DNA of 55,874 nt from Silicimonas sp. (GTDB lineage: Bacteria > Pseudomonadota > Alphaproteobacteria > Rhodobacterales > Rhodobacteraceae). Below the pieces are notes generated by a model, which made no database searches, was not told where the DNA came from, and worked only from the letters and a program-made list of their open reading frames with translations. The number at the start of each line of letters is the position of its first letter. Within the stretch, counting starts at the first letter, position 1. The stretch covers positions 1 through 55,874 of the forward strand of contig JAJDVJ010000058.1 of the NCBI GenBank assembly GCA_022826205.1, in the 5' to 3' direction. This document shows positions 9,746 through 17,939 of this stretch, in pieces. The position numbers and the translations under genes were made by a program.

Positions 9746-10003
9746 ATGAGCCTAAACATCAAGAACAAGGAAACTTGTTCGCTTGCCAGCGAACTCGCTA
9801 GTTTGACTGGCGAAACCAAGACGGCCGCGATCACCGTCGCCTTACGCGAGCGATTGGAACACGAACGTCATCGGCGTGGCATAGAAGCACGTACCCGAGA
9901 ACTGCGCGCCATCGCTGAACGCTGCGCAAAGCTCATGGGGCCAGATTCGACGGCCATTGATCACGGCGAGCTGCTTTCTGACGACTTGGGACTGCCCAAG
10001 TGA
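9746..10003 (+). CDS. vapB: VapB-type antitoxin (Rv0623/PSK family)
   Basis: The 85-residue protein begins with a short ribbon-helix-helix-like segment (SLNIKNKETCSLASELASLTGETKTAAI) and continues in a charged helix rich in Arg and Glu, ending in LLSDDLGLPK, which is the usual toxin-binding tail of this family. It should bind and neutralise the VapC toxin encoded next and repress the operon by binding its own promoter. The stop overlaps the toxin start by four bases (GTGA at 10000-10003), the classic toxin-antitoxin coupling. The DNA just upstream is AT-rich. Confidence 0.9.
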   Translation: MSLNIKNKETCSLASELASLTGETKTAAITVALRERLEHERHRRGIEARTRELRAIAERCAKLMGPDSTAIDHGELLSDDLGLPK

Positions 10004-10422
10004 TCGTCGACAGTTCCGCTTTGCTTGCGATCCTGAGCCGCGAACCAGATGCAGCTCGTTACGAGGAGGCGATCCTGACCGCAGCGACGTGCAGCATGTC
10101 CGTTGCGAACGTGCTGAAAGCATCGATCGTGGTCGAGAGCAGAGGCGGCCTGCGGGCGGGTCACGAGTTGAACGCATTGCTTGACGTCGCCGGAATCCGG
10201 CCAGCTCCAGTAACCACCGACCACCTCGAGACGGCACAACAGGCTTGGAGGCGTTTTGGGAAGGGCCGGCATCCAGCGGCATTGAATTTTGGAGACTGTT
10301 TCTCCTACGCACTCGCCCGGGTGACCGATGAGCCACTACTGTACAAAGGCAACGACTTTGCCCAAACTGACATCCTGTCAGCAATACCACCGACGCCTGG
10401 GCCTGTAGGCACGTCGAGCTGA
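10000..10422 (+). CDS. vapC: VapC-type PIN-domain ribonuclease toxin with a substituted active-site residue
   Basis: The 140-residue PIN-domain protein should cleave RNA (tRNA or rRNA in characterised VapCs) using four acidic residues that bind Mg or Mn. Asp4 (VDSSALLAIL), Asp99 (LNFGDCFSYALA) and Asp119 (YKGNDF) are present. The second acid, normally the Glu in the ANLLEAAIVLES-like segment, is Lys40 here (VLKASIVVES; codon AAA at 10117-10119). One G-to-A change from GAA would explain this. The toxin may therefore be attenuated or inactive. The start is a GTG overlapping the vapB stop. The rest of the family pattern (GKGRHPAALNFGD) is intact. Confidence 0.9.
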   Translation: MIVDSSALLAILSREPDAARYEEAILTAATCSMSVANVLKASIVVESRGGLRAGHELNALLDVAGIRPAPVTTDHLETAQQAWRRFGKGRHPAALNFGDCFSYALARVTDEPLLYKGNDFAQTDILSAIPPTPGPVGTSS

Positions 10423-10525
10423 CCAGGTGCGCAGGCGGTCACAGAACCTCTGATCAATCGGATGAACTTCACTGCTCATTTCCAGACGTGACGTTGTACG
10501 AGTTGACCCCAACCTCGTCGGCCAG

Positions 10526-11590
10526 TCAGTGACCCTTCCTTCTCAACGTATCCCCGAACTGGATTTGCGGCGTAAGTTCCACCCGGCGGTGCTCGGCGCT
10601 CTTGCCCTCTTCGTTTCGCTCCAGGACGATTTCCGCAGCCTTGCGCCCGGTCTCCCGGCGACCTGCGTCCATGGTTGCGAGCTTGACCGAAAACCCGTCC
10701 AGCAATTCCGAACCATTGAATCCGGCGAGGCCTATCTGGCCCGGCACGTCTATTCCCTTGTCCAGCAGGTACAACAATCCACCAGCTCCGATCATGTCGT
10801 TGGAGTAGTAAATGAAGTCTAGATCGGGGCTGCGGGTCAGGATGCATTCGGTCAATTCGCGCCCCTTCGCAAGCGACGAACCGCCTTCGTAGAATTCCTG
10901 GGCCGCGACCTCGATTCCTTCCTTCGCCAAGGCTTCCGTAAAGCCCTCGAACCTCTTTCGCGCACGGTGGTCCATCGGCATCTTGGTGCCAAGAAAGCCG
11001 ATGCGCCGATATCCATAACGTGCGATCTGGGCGGCCATTTCACGCCCGGCTCGCCGATGGCTGATGCCGACAACCGAGTCGATGCATTCGCCGTCCGTGT
11101 CCATGATCTCGACCACCGGGATGCCCGAAGCGGCCAGCATGGCCCGCGATGCGTCTGAATGCTCAATCCCGGCGATGATGACTCCGGAAGGTCGCCAGGA
11201 CAACATCTGGAACAGCACCTGTTCCTCCTTCTCCGGCAGGTAATTGGTCACGCCCACGACCGACTGCAGCGGCGTGTCGTCTAGAACCTCGGAGATTCCG
11301 GTCAGGACTTCCGGGAACACCATGTTCGAGAGGCTTGGGATGATGACCGCCACCAGGCTCACCTGGTTTGACGCAAGCGCGCCCGCGATCCTGTTCGGAA
11401 CGTAGCCCAGCTCCTTTGCTGCCCTCAGGACCTTTTCCCGGGTGGCGTCCGAGACGTCTCCGCGATTCCGCAAGACCCTGCTGACCGTCATTTCGGAAAC
11501 GCCCGATGCCGAGGACACGTCCTTCAGCGTCAGTGGCCGCGTTTGCGTCTTGGAGTCCTTCGTCAACGGAATGATCTTGTCATCGCTCAT
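10526..11590 (-). CDS. LacI-family transcriptional regulator
   Basis: The 354-residue protein has an N-terminal LacI helix-turn-helix and hinge (LTLKDVSSASGVSEMTVSRVL, about residues 19-65, then the YVPNRIAGAL segment) and a periplasmic-binding-protein-like sugar domain. It should repress genes for uptake or use of a sugar or related ligand. The ATG at 11590 has GAGG eight bases upstream and removes 18 residues from the longest frame. No sugar transporter or catabolic gene is adjacent, so its target is not visible here; the gluconate-type GntR subgroup is a possibility only. It is convergent with vapBC. Confidence 0.9.
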   Translation of the reverse strand: MSDDKIIPLTKDSKTQTRPLTLKDVSSASGVSEMTVSRVLRNRGDVSDATREKVLRAAKELGYVPNRIAGALASNQVSLVAVIIPSLSNMVFPEVLTGISEVLDDTPLQSVVGVTNYLPEKEEQVLFQMLSWRPSGVIIAGIEHSDASRAMLAASGIPVVEIMDTDGECIDSVVGISHRRAGREMAAQIARYGYRRIGFLGTKMPMDHRARKRFEGFTEALAKEGIEVAAQEFYEGGSSLAKGRELTECILTRSPDLDFIYYSNDMIGAGGLLYLLDKGIDVPGQIGLAGFNGSELLDGFSVKLATMDAGRRETGRKAAEIVLERNEEGKSAEHRRVELTPQIQFGDTLRRKGH

Positions 11591-11687
11591 TTGATCGCCT
11601 CGCTGCAATGGTCCTCGTGCCGTTGCCCGAAGGCAATGGCGCAAGCCGCTTGATCACATCGCCAGAACAGGAGAAAAGCAACGAAGC

Positions 11688-11763
11688 GGCCTCGTAGCTC
11701 AGAGGATAGAGCAACCGCCTCCTAAGCGGTAGGTCATAGGTTCGACTCCTATCGGGGCCGCCA
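11688..11763 (+). tRNA. tRNA-Arg (anticodon CCT)
   Basis: The 76-base sequence folds as a tRNA: the acceptor strand GGCCTCG pairs with CGGGGCC (one G-T pair), the D-arm holds AGCTCAGAGGATAGAGC, the anticodon stem ACCGC/GCGGT encloses the loop CTCCTAA with anticodon CCT, and the T-arm contains GGTTCGACTCC. The CCA end is encoded. No integrase or attachment-site repeat is seen next to it. Confidence 0.97.
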
Positions 11764-11945
11764 TTCCCTCTTCGGTCCGGCACCAGGGCCGCACGCACAT
11801 GGACGGCAGCGTCTGCCCTCCCGAGATTTTCACGCAACCACGATGCCAGCCCAAGGAACCGGCATCGCGCGACCATCTCCCGACCTCCCGAAGCCCGCGC
11901 CCAGCATCGTGCCGGTGTCCAGTCCTTCGAATGCGGTGGGTCGCG
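11764..11945. other. Short intergenic region after tRNA-Arg
   Basis: About 180 bases without a recognisable gene, integrase or repeat of the tRNA 3' end. Confidence 0.4.
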
Positions 11946-12650
11946 TCAGGCCACTCGAATCGAATTGCGGTCGATGTCCAGCACGTAGCCTTGCCTCGCG
12001 ACGGTCTTGATCAGCAGTTCAGCCACGATCTGGTTGCCGAGGGCGTCTCTCAAGCGCTTGATCCGCGTGGCGCCGGAAGCTTCCTCGCAATCCTCCGGTC
12101 GACGACCGGAAATCACGGCCTCGATCTCGGCGCCGCTGAGAACTTCCCCGTCCATGCGCGCCTCAGCGAGAACTGAAATCGTCTCGACCGCAGCGCTCGT
12201 CAGCTTGAACTCCATGTCATTGATGATCACGAAGTTCCCTTCTCGATCTATCGTGAGCGAAGAGACCTGAATGCCCTGCCGCTCGATCATTCCGACCCGG
12301 CGATTGAGGAGGATGATCGTGGCGACAAAGGCGAGGCAGGCGACAAGGAGTCCAGTGGCAAAGAGCATTAGAACAAAGATCACGAGGCGATAGCCGGCAA
12401 GAACGTCGGAAAATGCCGTGCCAGACTGGGCGAGCACCTCAAGAAGCTTGATCTCTGCCTCCGAAGTCAGGTCCGCGTTTTCGACAAAGAGCCGTTCGAC
12501 ACGTGCATTGAAGGCGTTCGCATCGGGCAGATTCAGCAGGAGAAACGCCCCCGCCGCGCCAAGAATCACGATGATCGCGATGACTCCGAATGCAACAACA
12601 CGCGCACCCGCGATCCTCGCATCAGAAGCGGAGGAAGTACTGTCCTGCAT
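11946..12650 (-). CDS. Membrane protein with C-terminal winged-helix DNA-binding-like domain
   Basis: The 234-residue protein has a transmembrane segment at about 19-40, a 45-residue extracytoplasmic loop, a second segment at about 87-115, and a C-terminal domain (about 135-228) that looks like the OmpR/PhoB winged helix: a short sheet, KLTSAAVETISVLAEAR, then TRIKRLRDALGN and IKTVARQGYVLDI, the last resembling the family's wing. This is ToxR/CadC chemistry in inverted order, with the membrane part first. AGGAGAGAGG lies just before the ATG at 12650. Its start lies inside the upstream secreted-protein gene, so the two are co-translated. Function is inferred, not known. Confidence 0.8.
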   Translation of the reverse strand: MQDSTSSASDARIAGARVVAFGVIAIIVILGAAGAFLLLNLPDANAFNARVERLFVENADLTSEAEIKLLEVLAQSGTAFSDVLAGYRLVIFVLMLFATGLLVACLAFVATIILLNRRVGMIERQGIQVSSLTIDREGNFVIINDMEFKLTSAAVETISVLAEARMDGEVLSGAEIEAVISGRRPEDCEEASGATRIKRLRDALGNQIVAELLIKTVARQGYVLDIDRNSIRVA

Positions 12651-12915
12651 CCTCTCTCCTTTGCTCCAGCCCGCCTTCCTCAAACACCGTCTGCACCTGA
12701 AGCAGCTTCCAGCCAGACGCTTTCAGCCTCTCCGCCACGTCGTGCAGCACCTGGTCAGACAAGGTGCAGGGGTTCACGTCGATTCGGATCACCCCGTAAT
12801 GAAGCTTGAACGGATTGTCGCGACTGGCCTTGTAATCGGCATAGCAGACGGCCTGCGCATGTCCCGCCAACCAGAGAAATGTCGCGAAGGCGCCGATCAA
12901 GGAACGTGCATACAT
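12622..12915 (-). CDS. Small secreted protein, conserved-hypothetical type
   Basis: The 97-residue protein begins with a signal peptide (YARSLIGAFATFLWLAGHAQA) likely cut after AQA, leaving a periplasmic domain that starts VCYADYKASRDNP and has two cysteines that could form a disulfide. I know no biochemical function for it. The ATG at 12915 was chosen because the signal peptide starts there; the ribosome binding site is weak. Its 3' end overlaps the winged-helix membrane protein gene by 29 bases, so it may be the sensory partner of that protein. Confidence 0.7.
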   Translation of the reverse strand: MYARSLIGAFATFLWLAGHAQAVCYADYKASRDNPFKLHYGVIRIDVNPCTLSDQVLHDVAERLKASGWKLLQVQTVFEEGGLEQRREDAGQYFLRF

Positions 12916-13085
12916 GCTGCCAATGTTTCCGCGCAGCAGCAAAAAATCAACATCATCCAACCCTTGGTCGCACGTTATCCCATATCAACGGACCGATATT
13001 GGGTGTCCGGTTCGATGTGTTCCACCCTGCATTCATGAAGCGGCAACGTGTGTTGGCGCACGGCAATCAAGTCTGGAGAGATCTC

Positions 13086-13601
13086 ATGACCCACAAAAAA
13101 GCCCTTACCGTCTCAACAGTCGTCGCACTCGCCTTGACGCTTCTGCCAGCCCCGGTCTCGGCCGATTCCGAGCACTTTGGCAAGATCATTACCGGCCTCG
13201 CCCTGTTTGGGCTGCTTGCCGCCGCCCTTGACGACATCGACGAAGGGAAGGCCACGGCCAACGCGGAAATGCGCCGACCTGGCCACCGGCACCACGGTCC
13301 CCGGCACCGCAGCCATGCTTCCGAGAAGCCCAAAGTCATAGACGGCCGGATTCTCTCGCGAAACTTGCCAGAACACATGGGCTACAGGCGCAAGCCCCTT
13401 CCCGACAGCTGTCGACGAACCGTGAGGTCCGGCGGCAGACATCGGACGGTCTATTCTGCAGCCTGCCTGGATCTGAACTATCGACATGTTTCACGGCTGC
13501 CTCAAAGGTGCGAACGCATCGTCCGAACTGCTCGTGAGCACCTGATCGTCTACGGTGCACGCTGCCTCGCACGCGACAACTGGCGTGTCCGCCTGCGTTG
13601 A
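13086..13601 (+). CDS. Secreted His/Arg-rich protein of unknown function
   Basis: The 171-residue product has a clear signal peptide (KKALTVSTVVALALTLLPAPVSA), a short hydrophobic stretch (IITGLALFGLLAAAL), a His/Arg-rich linker (GHRHHGPRHRSH, about residues 65-80), and a basic C-terminal half with four well-spaced cysteines in two similar segments (PDSCRRTVRSGG...YSAACL and PQRCERIVRTARE...YGARCL). The two Cys-containing segments look like an internal duplication. GGAGAG precedes the ATG at 13086. The His cluster could bind metal; this is inference. No family is recognised. Confidence 0.75.
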   Translation: MTHKKALTVSTVVALALTLLPAPVSADSEHFGKIITGLALFGLLAAALDDIDEGKATANAEMRRPGHRHHGPRHRSHASEKPKVIDGRILSRNLPEHMGYRRKPLPDSCRRTVRSGGRHRTVYSAACLDLNYRHVSRLPQRCERIVRTAREHLIVYGARCLARDNWRVRLR

Positions 13602-13636
13602 GACACGGCAGTCACAGAGTGCCGAGCTGACTGAGC

Positions 13637-14812
13637 CTATTGAAGGTCAGAAAACGCGCGCTCGATCCGGTCGATCGCGGACATCAATGTCGGACGCGGC
13701 AGAGCCAGATTGAACCGCATGTGACCTGAGCCACCAGTTCCGAACTGGGTGCCGGGACTCGGCGCCACCTTTGCGGCGAGCAGACGTTCCAGCAGCTCTT
13801 CGTCGGACATGCCAAGGGCAGTGAAGTCCACCCATGCCAGATATGTCGAGTCCATCTCCATGACGCCGATGCCGGGGATAGAGGCAACCCGCCGGGCAAA
13901 GGTGCGGAAATTCTCGGCAAGATAGGCCCGCGCCGCCTCGGACCAGTCACCGCTCTTCGCGAACGCCGCGGTGAGCATCGCCATGCCGAAGCGATTGGGC
14001 GGGGACTCGCGGTCGGCCAGCACCTTGTCGACGCGCGCGCGGATGTCCGGATCAGGGGCGATGAGAATTCCCGTCTCGCCACCGGCAATGTTGAAGCCCT
14101 TTGAGGCAGCGGTCAGTATCACCATCCGATCGAGTTGCTCTGGCGCCGCCACGACCGTCGGGAGGAATTTCGCACCAGGAAAAACCAGGTCCATGTGAAT
14201 CTCGTCAGAGATCAGTATCAGGTCGTTTGCCTCGCAGAACCTTGCCAAGGCCCTGATTTCCTCCACGTCCCATAACCGTCCGCCCGGATTGTGCGGAGTG
14301 CAGAAGGTCACGATCCTTTCGCGGCCGGTCAGGGATGACTGCAGGGCGTCCAGGTCCATGTGAAACTGGCCGTCCTCGACCTTCAACTGGCTTTCCAGAA
14401 TCTCCCGACCCATGTTCCGCACTTGCCGATAGAACGCGTGATACACCGGAGAGAAGACAATAATGGAATCTCCAGGCTCGCTGAACGTCGCAATCACGTC
14501 TCCAAAGCCGCTGACCACGCCATGAGTGTAACGAACCCAGCCAGGATCGATATCATCCCATCCGTGGCAGGACCTGTACCATGCCGCGACGGCCTCATCG
14601 GCGGCACCCGCATTTCCGAAATACCCGCAGTACCCCAAGTCCACTTCGGCCTGAAGCGCCGCGCGGATGGCAGGCGCGGCGGGAAAGTCCATGTCCGCGA
14701 CCCACATGGGAATGATCTCCGGATCATCTACGCCGAAGGTCTGCTCAAGTTTGTCATACTTGGCTGCATGCGAGCCACGGAGCACGAGTTGTGTATCGAA
14801 GTCATGGGTCAT
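13637..14812 (-). CDS. PatB/MalY-type PLP-dependent C-S lyase or aminotransferase
   Basis: The 391-residue fold type I enzyme resembles PatB/MalY, which cleaves cystathionine or other C-S bonds or acts as an aminotransferase. Family features include the N-terminal FDTQLVLRGSHAAKYDK, MWVADMDFPAAP, the NPGGRLW segment, the DEIHMDLVF motif with the PLP-contacting Asp, and the Schiff-base lysine in AASKGFNIAGG. The start at 14812 fits the family N-terminus; a GTG at 14836 would add eight residues. It is divergent from def. A role in organosulfur use (methanethiol or H2S release) fits the DMSP and sulfite genes nearby but is only inferred. Confidence 0.88.
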   Translation of the reverse strand: MTHDFDTQLVLRGSHAAKYDKLEQTFGVDDPEIIPMWVADMDFPAAPAIRAALQAEVDLGYCGYFGNAGAADEAVAAWYRSCHGWDDIDPGWVRYTHGVVSGFGDVIATFSEPGDSIIVFSPVYHAFYRQVRNMGREILESQLKVEDGQFHMDLDALQSSLTGRERIVTFCTPHNPGGRLWDVEEIRALARFCEANDLILISDEIHMDLVFPGAKFLPTVVAAPEQLDRMVILTAASKGFNIAGGETGILIAPDPDIRARVDKVLADRESPPNRFGMAMLTAAFAKSGDWSEAARAYLAENFRTFARRVASIPGIGVMEMDSTYLAWVDFTALGMSDEELLERLLAAKVAPSPGTQFGTGGSGHMRFNLALPRPTLMSAIDRIERAFSDLQ

Positions 14813-14883
14813 GCCTCGAACTAACCAGTCCGTCACAGACCTGCAAGCATGGTCGGCTTGCCGCCGACCTCGCCTTCTCCTAG

Positions 14884-15414
14884 ATGAAGCCCATGGCCAT
14901 TAGGGACATCCTGATCCACCCAGACGCTCGCCTGAAAACGGTCGCAAACCCTGTCACCGAATTCGATGACAGGCTGCGCGTGCTTGCAGATGACATGCTC
15001 GAAACCATGTATGCGGCACCTGGAATCGGACTTGCCGCACCACAGGTCGGCGTATTGAAGCGGCTTCTGGTGATGGACTGCGTCAAGGAAGAGGATGCTC
15101 CGCCCAAACCGATGGTCCTGATCAATCCCGCGGTGACCTGGACCTCGGAGGATCGCTCCACGCACGAGGAAGGCTGTCTTTCGATTCCCGAACAATTCGC
15201 CGAAATCGAACGGCCCACCGAAGTGGAAGTGACCTGGAATGACTTCGAAGGCAAGCAAGAGGTCGAACGCTTCGAGGGCATCTGGGCAACGTGTGTCCAG
15301 CACGAAATCGACCATCTGAACGGTAAGCTCTTCATCGACTACCTGAAGCCGCTTCGACGACAGATGATCACCCGAAAGATGAAGAAGCTGAAGCGCGAGC
15401 GGGCACGGGCGTAG
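14884..15414 (+). CDS. def: Peptide deformylase
   Basis: This 176-residue metalloenzyme removes the formyl group from nascent proteins. The three family motifs are present: GIGLAAPQVG (residues 47-56), EGCLS with metal ligand Cys98, and QHEIDHLNG with ligands His140 and His144 and catalytic Glu141. Both ATG 14884 and ATG 14893 are possible starts with weak binding sites. fmt follows after six bases, the usual def-fmt arrangement; the neighbour fmt supplies formyl-Met-tRNA, whose formyl group this enzyme later removes. Confidence 0.95.
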   Translation: MKPMAIRDILIHPDARLKTVANPVTEFDDRLRVLADDMLETMYAAPGIGLAAPQVGVLKRLLVMDCVKEEDAPPKPMVLINPAVTWTSEDRSTHEEGCLSIPEQFAEIERPTEVEVTWNDFEGKQEVERFEGIWATCVQHEIDHLNGKLFIDYLKPLRRQMITRKMKKLKRERARA

Positions 15415-15420
15415 GGCGAA

Positions 15421-16332
15421 ATGGGTACATCGATGAGACTCGTGTTCATGGGCACACCCGAGTTTTCGGTCCCTGCGCTCGACGCAGTGTTCGAGGCCGG
15501 GCACGAAGTCGCGGCGGTCTACACCCGGGCCCCCCGACCGGCCGGGCGCGGCATGAAGGCACGGCCTTGCCCCGTCCAGGTTCGCGCAGAAACGCTTGGG
15601 TTGCCCGTGCACACACCCGGGGGTTTCCAGTCAGCCGAAATTTGCGACAGCTTTCGCGCTCACGACGCGGATGCTGCCGTTGTCGTCGCCTACGGACTGA
15701 TCTTGCCTGAAACCATTCTGGCGACCCCGCGTCTCGGCTGCCTCAACATCCATGCATCTCTCCTGCCGCGCTGGCGCGGTGCCGCCCCGATTCACCGGGC
15801 GGTCATGTCCGGAGACAGTGAGACGGGAATCTCGATAATGGCGGTGGACACGGGGCTCGACACAGGACCCTTGCTGCTCCGCGAGGCCATACCGATCAAG
15901 CCCGACGACACGGCCGGGCGGCTTCATGACAGGCTGGCGCAGCTAGGCGCCCGACTAATCGTAGAAGCCCTTGATGGCATTGACGGTTTCGTGCCGACTC
16001 CGCAGCCTAAGGACGGGGCGTCCTATGCCCGGAAAGTGGACAAGGCGGAAACCCGGATTGACTGGTCAAGACGGGCTGTCGAAATTGACCGTCACATACG
16101 CGGCCTCTCCCCGTTTCCAGGGGCGTGGTGTGAAGTCCATGGCGAACGGACAAAACTCCTCAACTCCCGCCTCATCGACGGCGGCGGCGAACCTGGGGAT
16201 CATCTTGGGGGCTGTCGCATTGCCTGCGGGACAGGCGCAATCGAAGTGACCGAAGTCCAACGCGTGGGCAGGAAACCCGTATCCGCCGACGACTTCCTCA
16301 GAGGCATTCGGGTGCCCGACAAGTTCGAGTGA
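15421..16332 (+). CDS. fmt: Methionyl-tRNA formyltransferase
   Basis: The 303-residue enzyme transfers a formyl group from 10-formyl-tetrahydrofolate to initiator Met-tRNA. The N-terminal domain begins MRLVFMGTPEFSVPALDA and carries the folate-site motif HASLLPRWRGAAPI near residue 112; the C-terminal domain (KVDKAETRIDWSRRA onward) is the tRNA-binding OB-like part. ATG 15421 has AGGGCGAA directly before it; ATG 15433 gives the more usual family N-terminus. It is translationally close to def (six bases apart). Confidence 0.95.
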   Translation: MGTSMRLVFMGTPEFSVPALDAVFEAGHEVAAVYTRAPRPAGRGMKARPCPVQVRAETLGLPVHTPGGFQSAEICDSFRAHDADAAVVVAYGLILPETILATPRLGCLNIHASLLPRWRGAAPIHRAVMSGDSETGISIMAVDTGLDTGPLLLREAIPIKPDDTAGRLHDRLAQLGARLIVEALDGIDGFVPTPQPKDGASYARKVDKAETRIDWSRRAVEIDRHIRGLSPFPGAWCEVHGERTKLLNSRLIDGGGEPGDHLGGCRIACGTGAIEVTEVQRVGRKPVSADDFLRGIRVPDKFE

Positions 16333-16463
16333 CTTTCGCGCAGGTTGGGCACGCAGAACATTCGGTGCCGTGAATTCAGGACCACGGGCCTCGAGATCTC
16401 GGAGGAGAAGCAGCCATCCATACGCCGCACCTACCACAGCGCCGTACAGAGGTCGCCCCAGCC

Positions 16464-17321
16464 GTGACGTGCATGCTGAGCGGCGCGGCCGTCCTCACGC
16501 TCAACGATGCGCTGATCAAAGGGCTAGCGGAGACCTACCCGACGGGCGAGCTCTTGTTCATCCGTGGCGTGTTCGTCTGGCCCTGGATCCTGGTGTTCGC
16601 CTTGCGCAGCGGTGGACTGATCAGTTTGCGTATCAACAACTTTCGGGGCCAGGCTCTGCGCGGTGTCTGCGTGATCGCCAGCGCATTCTTCTTCATCAAT
16701 GGCCTACGCCACCTGACCCTCGCCGATGCCATTGCCGTGGCCTTCACAGGGCCGCTCTTCATCACGGCGATGGCGCCGTTGGTGCTGGGCGAGAGGGTCG
16801 GCTGGCGGCGCTGGGCGGCGGTGCTGGTGGGGTTTGCGGGGGTGATCTTCATGCTCCGCCCCGGCAGCGACGTTTTGCAATGGGCCATCGTCTTTCCCCT
16901 TGGGGCCGCTGTCTGTGGCGGGATGCGCGACCTGATCACGCGCCGGATCGCGGGGACCGAGACGACGGTGGCCGTTCTGGCGGTGACGACGACGGTGGTG
17001 GTGCTGGCGGGGCTATCGACAGCATTGTTCACCGAATGGGTGCGTCCCCGTCCCGCTGACATCGGTGTTTTCGCGTTCAACGGCGCGCTGATCGCGGTGG
17101 CGCACACGCTGATGATCGAGGCGTTCCGGCGTGGCGAGGCAACGCTGGTGGCGCCGTTCAAGTACTCGTCGCTGCTTTGGGCAACCCTGATCGGCTACCT
17201 CATGTTCGACGAATTGCCGGACCTCTGGACCATTGTTGGAGCGATGATCATCGTTCTGGCCGGGCTCTACGTGTTCCGGCGCGAGGCGCAGCACCGGGCC
17301 GGTAACAGGCCGGAGAAATAG
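16464..17321 (+). CDS. EamA/DMT-family membrane transporter
   Basis: The 285-residue protein has about ten hydrophobic segments arranged as two EamA repeats (LNDALIKGL in the first; PFKYSSLLWATLIGYLMFDELPD in the second), typical of drug/metabolite exporters; substrate unknown. The start is not certain. GTG 16464 has GAGGT ten bases upstream. A stronger Shine-Dalgarno (GGAGGAG, 16401-16407) is followed eight bases later by an in-frame ATC at 16416, and the frame is open between them, so the original start may have been there. The carboxylate-transporting S-adenosylmethionine-like subgroup is possible. It is followed by decayed DNA. Confidence 0.85.
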   Translation: MTCMLSGAAVLTLNDALIKGLAETYPTGELLFIRGVFVWPWILVFALRSGGLISLRINNFRGQALRGVCVIASAFFFINGLRHLTLADAIAVAFTGPLFITAMAPLVLGERVGWRRWAAVLVGFAGVIFMLRPGSDVLQWAIVFPLGAAVCGGMRDLITRRIAGTETTVAVLAVTTTVVVLAGLSTALFTEWVRPRPADIGVFAFNGALIAVAHTLMIEAFRRGEATLVAPFKYSSLLWATLIGYLMFDELPDLWTIVGAMIIVLAGLYVFRREAQHRAGNRPEK

Positions 17322-17334
17322 CGCCATCCCACCC

Positions 17335-17475
17335 GACCACGTGCGCTTGGGCCGCGACCATCTGGTCCGCCTCCTCACAGTTCAGGCAAATCGGTGGTGC
17401 GAAGCCCAGGATGTCGCCCTGCGGCATGGCACGAGCGATGACGCTTTCGGCCAGCAGGCTCGCGCTGGCAGGCAA
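17335..17475 (-). pseudogene. C-terminal remnant of a class III aminotransferase
   Basis: The minus-strand frame reads LLAESVIARAMPQGDILGF followed by APPICLNCEEADQMV, which is the characteristic end of class III (omega) aminotransferases. Nothing upstream in the same frame continues the protein: the preceding DNA is a transposase remnant. It is therefore a truncated 3' end, about 45 codons long, left after insertion or deletion. The original substrate cannot be told from this part. Confidence 0.6.
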
Positions 17476-17497
17476 CGCCGGCTAGTGCACCAGCGGA

Positions 17498-17910
17498 TCA
17501 GGCAAGGTCGCGGCGCATTCCGGAACAAGTGTCGAAACATGTATCGAATCCGGCATCCTTCAGCTCCGGCTCGGCCTTCTCCCGCGGCATGAGATAACCG
17601 TCGAAGCATAGATGGTTCCCGACCCAGACACCGTCGGCGCGCAACCGGTCACGCAAGGTGACAATGACGGCGATTTCGCAGACCCGACGATTGGGCCGGC
17701 GTTCTCGAAGACCAGAGATCGCCAGCGCTTCGCGGGAAAGGGCATCGGCAGTTCGTCAGGCAGCTTTCACTTGCTGCTACGACTGTGCTCCCGGAGAAGG
17801 GCGATCGTAGCCTGCAACTCTTCGCCTGACTCCAATGAATTGAACTCAAACTCTTGTGGATTGATTTCGCCAAGGAATGACAGATGATGTAACAACGCCA
17901 ACAAATTGGT
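17498..17910 (-). pseudogene. Degraded Tn3-family transposase fragment
   Basis: Reading the minus strand from 17910 gives a helical segment (LLALLHHLSFLGEINP, then LESGEELQATIALLREH), an in-frame TGA at 17767-17769, then PFPAKRWRSLVFEN, a frameshift near 17690, and finally EIAVIVTLRDRLRADGVWV and FDGYLMPRE before a stop at 17498-17500. The R-R-x-x-E-x-x-V-x-x-x-L-R-D-R-L-R-x-G-x-V-W-V pattern is typical of the central part of Tn3-family transposases. With one stop, one frameshift and missing ends it is not functional. No inverted terminal repeats were identified. Confidence 0.65.
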
Positions 17911-17939
17911 ACAAAGCCTAGCTCGACAATGTCGAGAAA

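Noticed and set aside
11688-11945. Genomic island integrated at tRNA-Arg
   Set aside because: No integrase, no repeated tRNA 3' end and no shift in gene content beside it.
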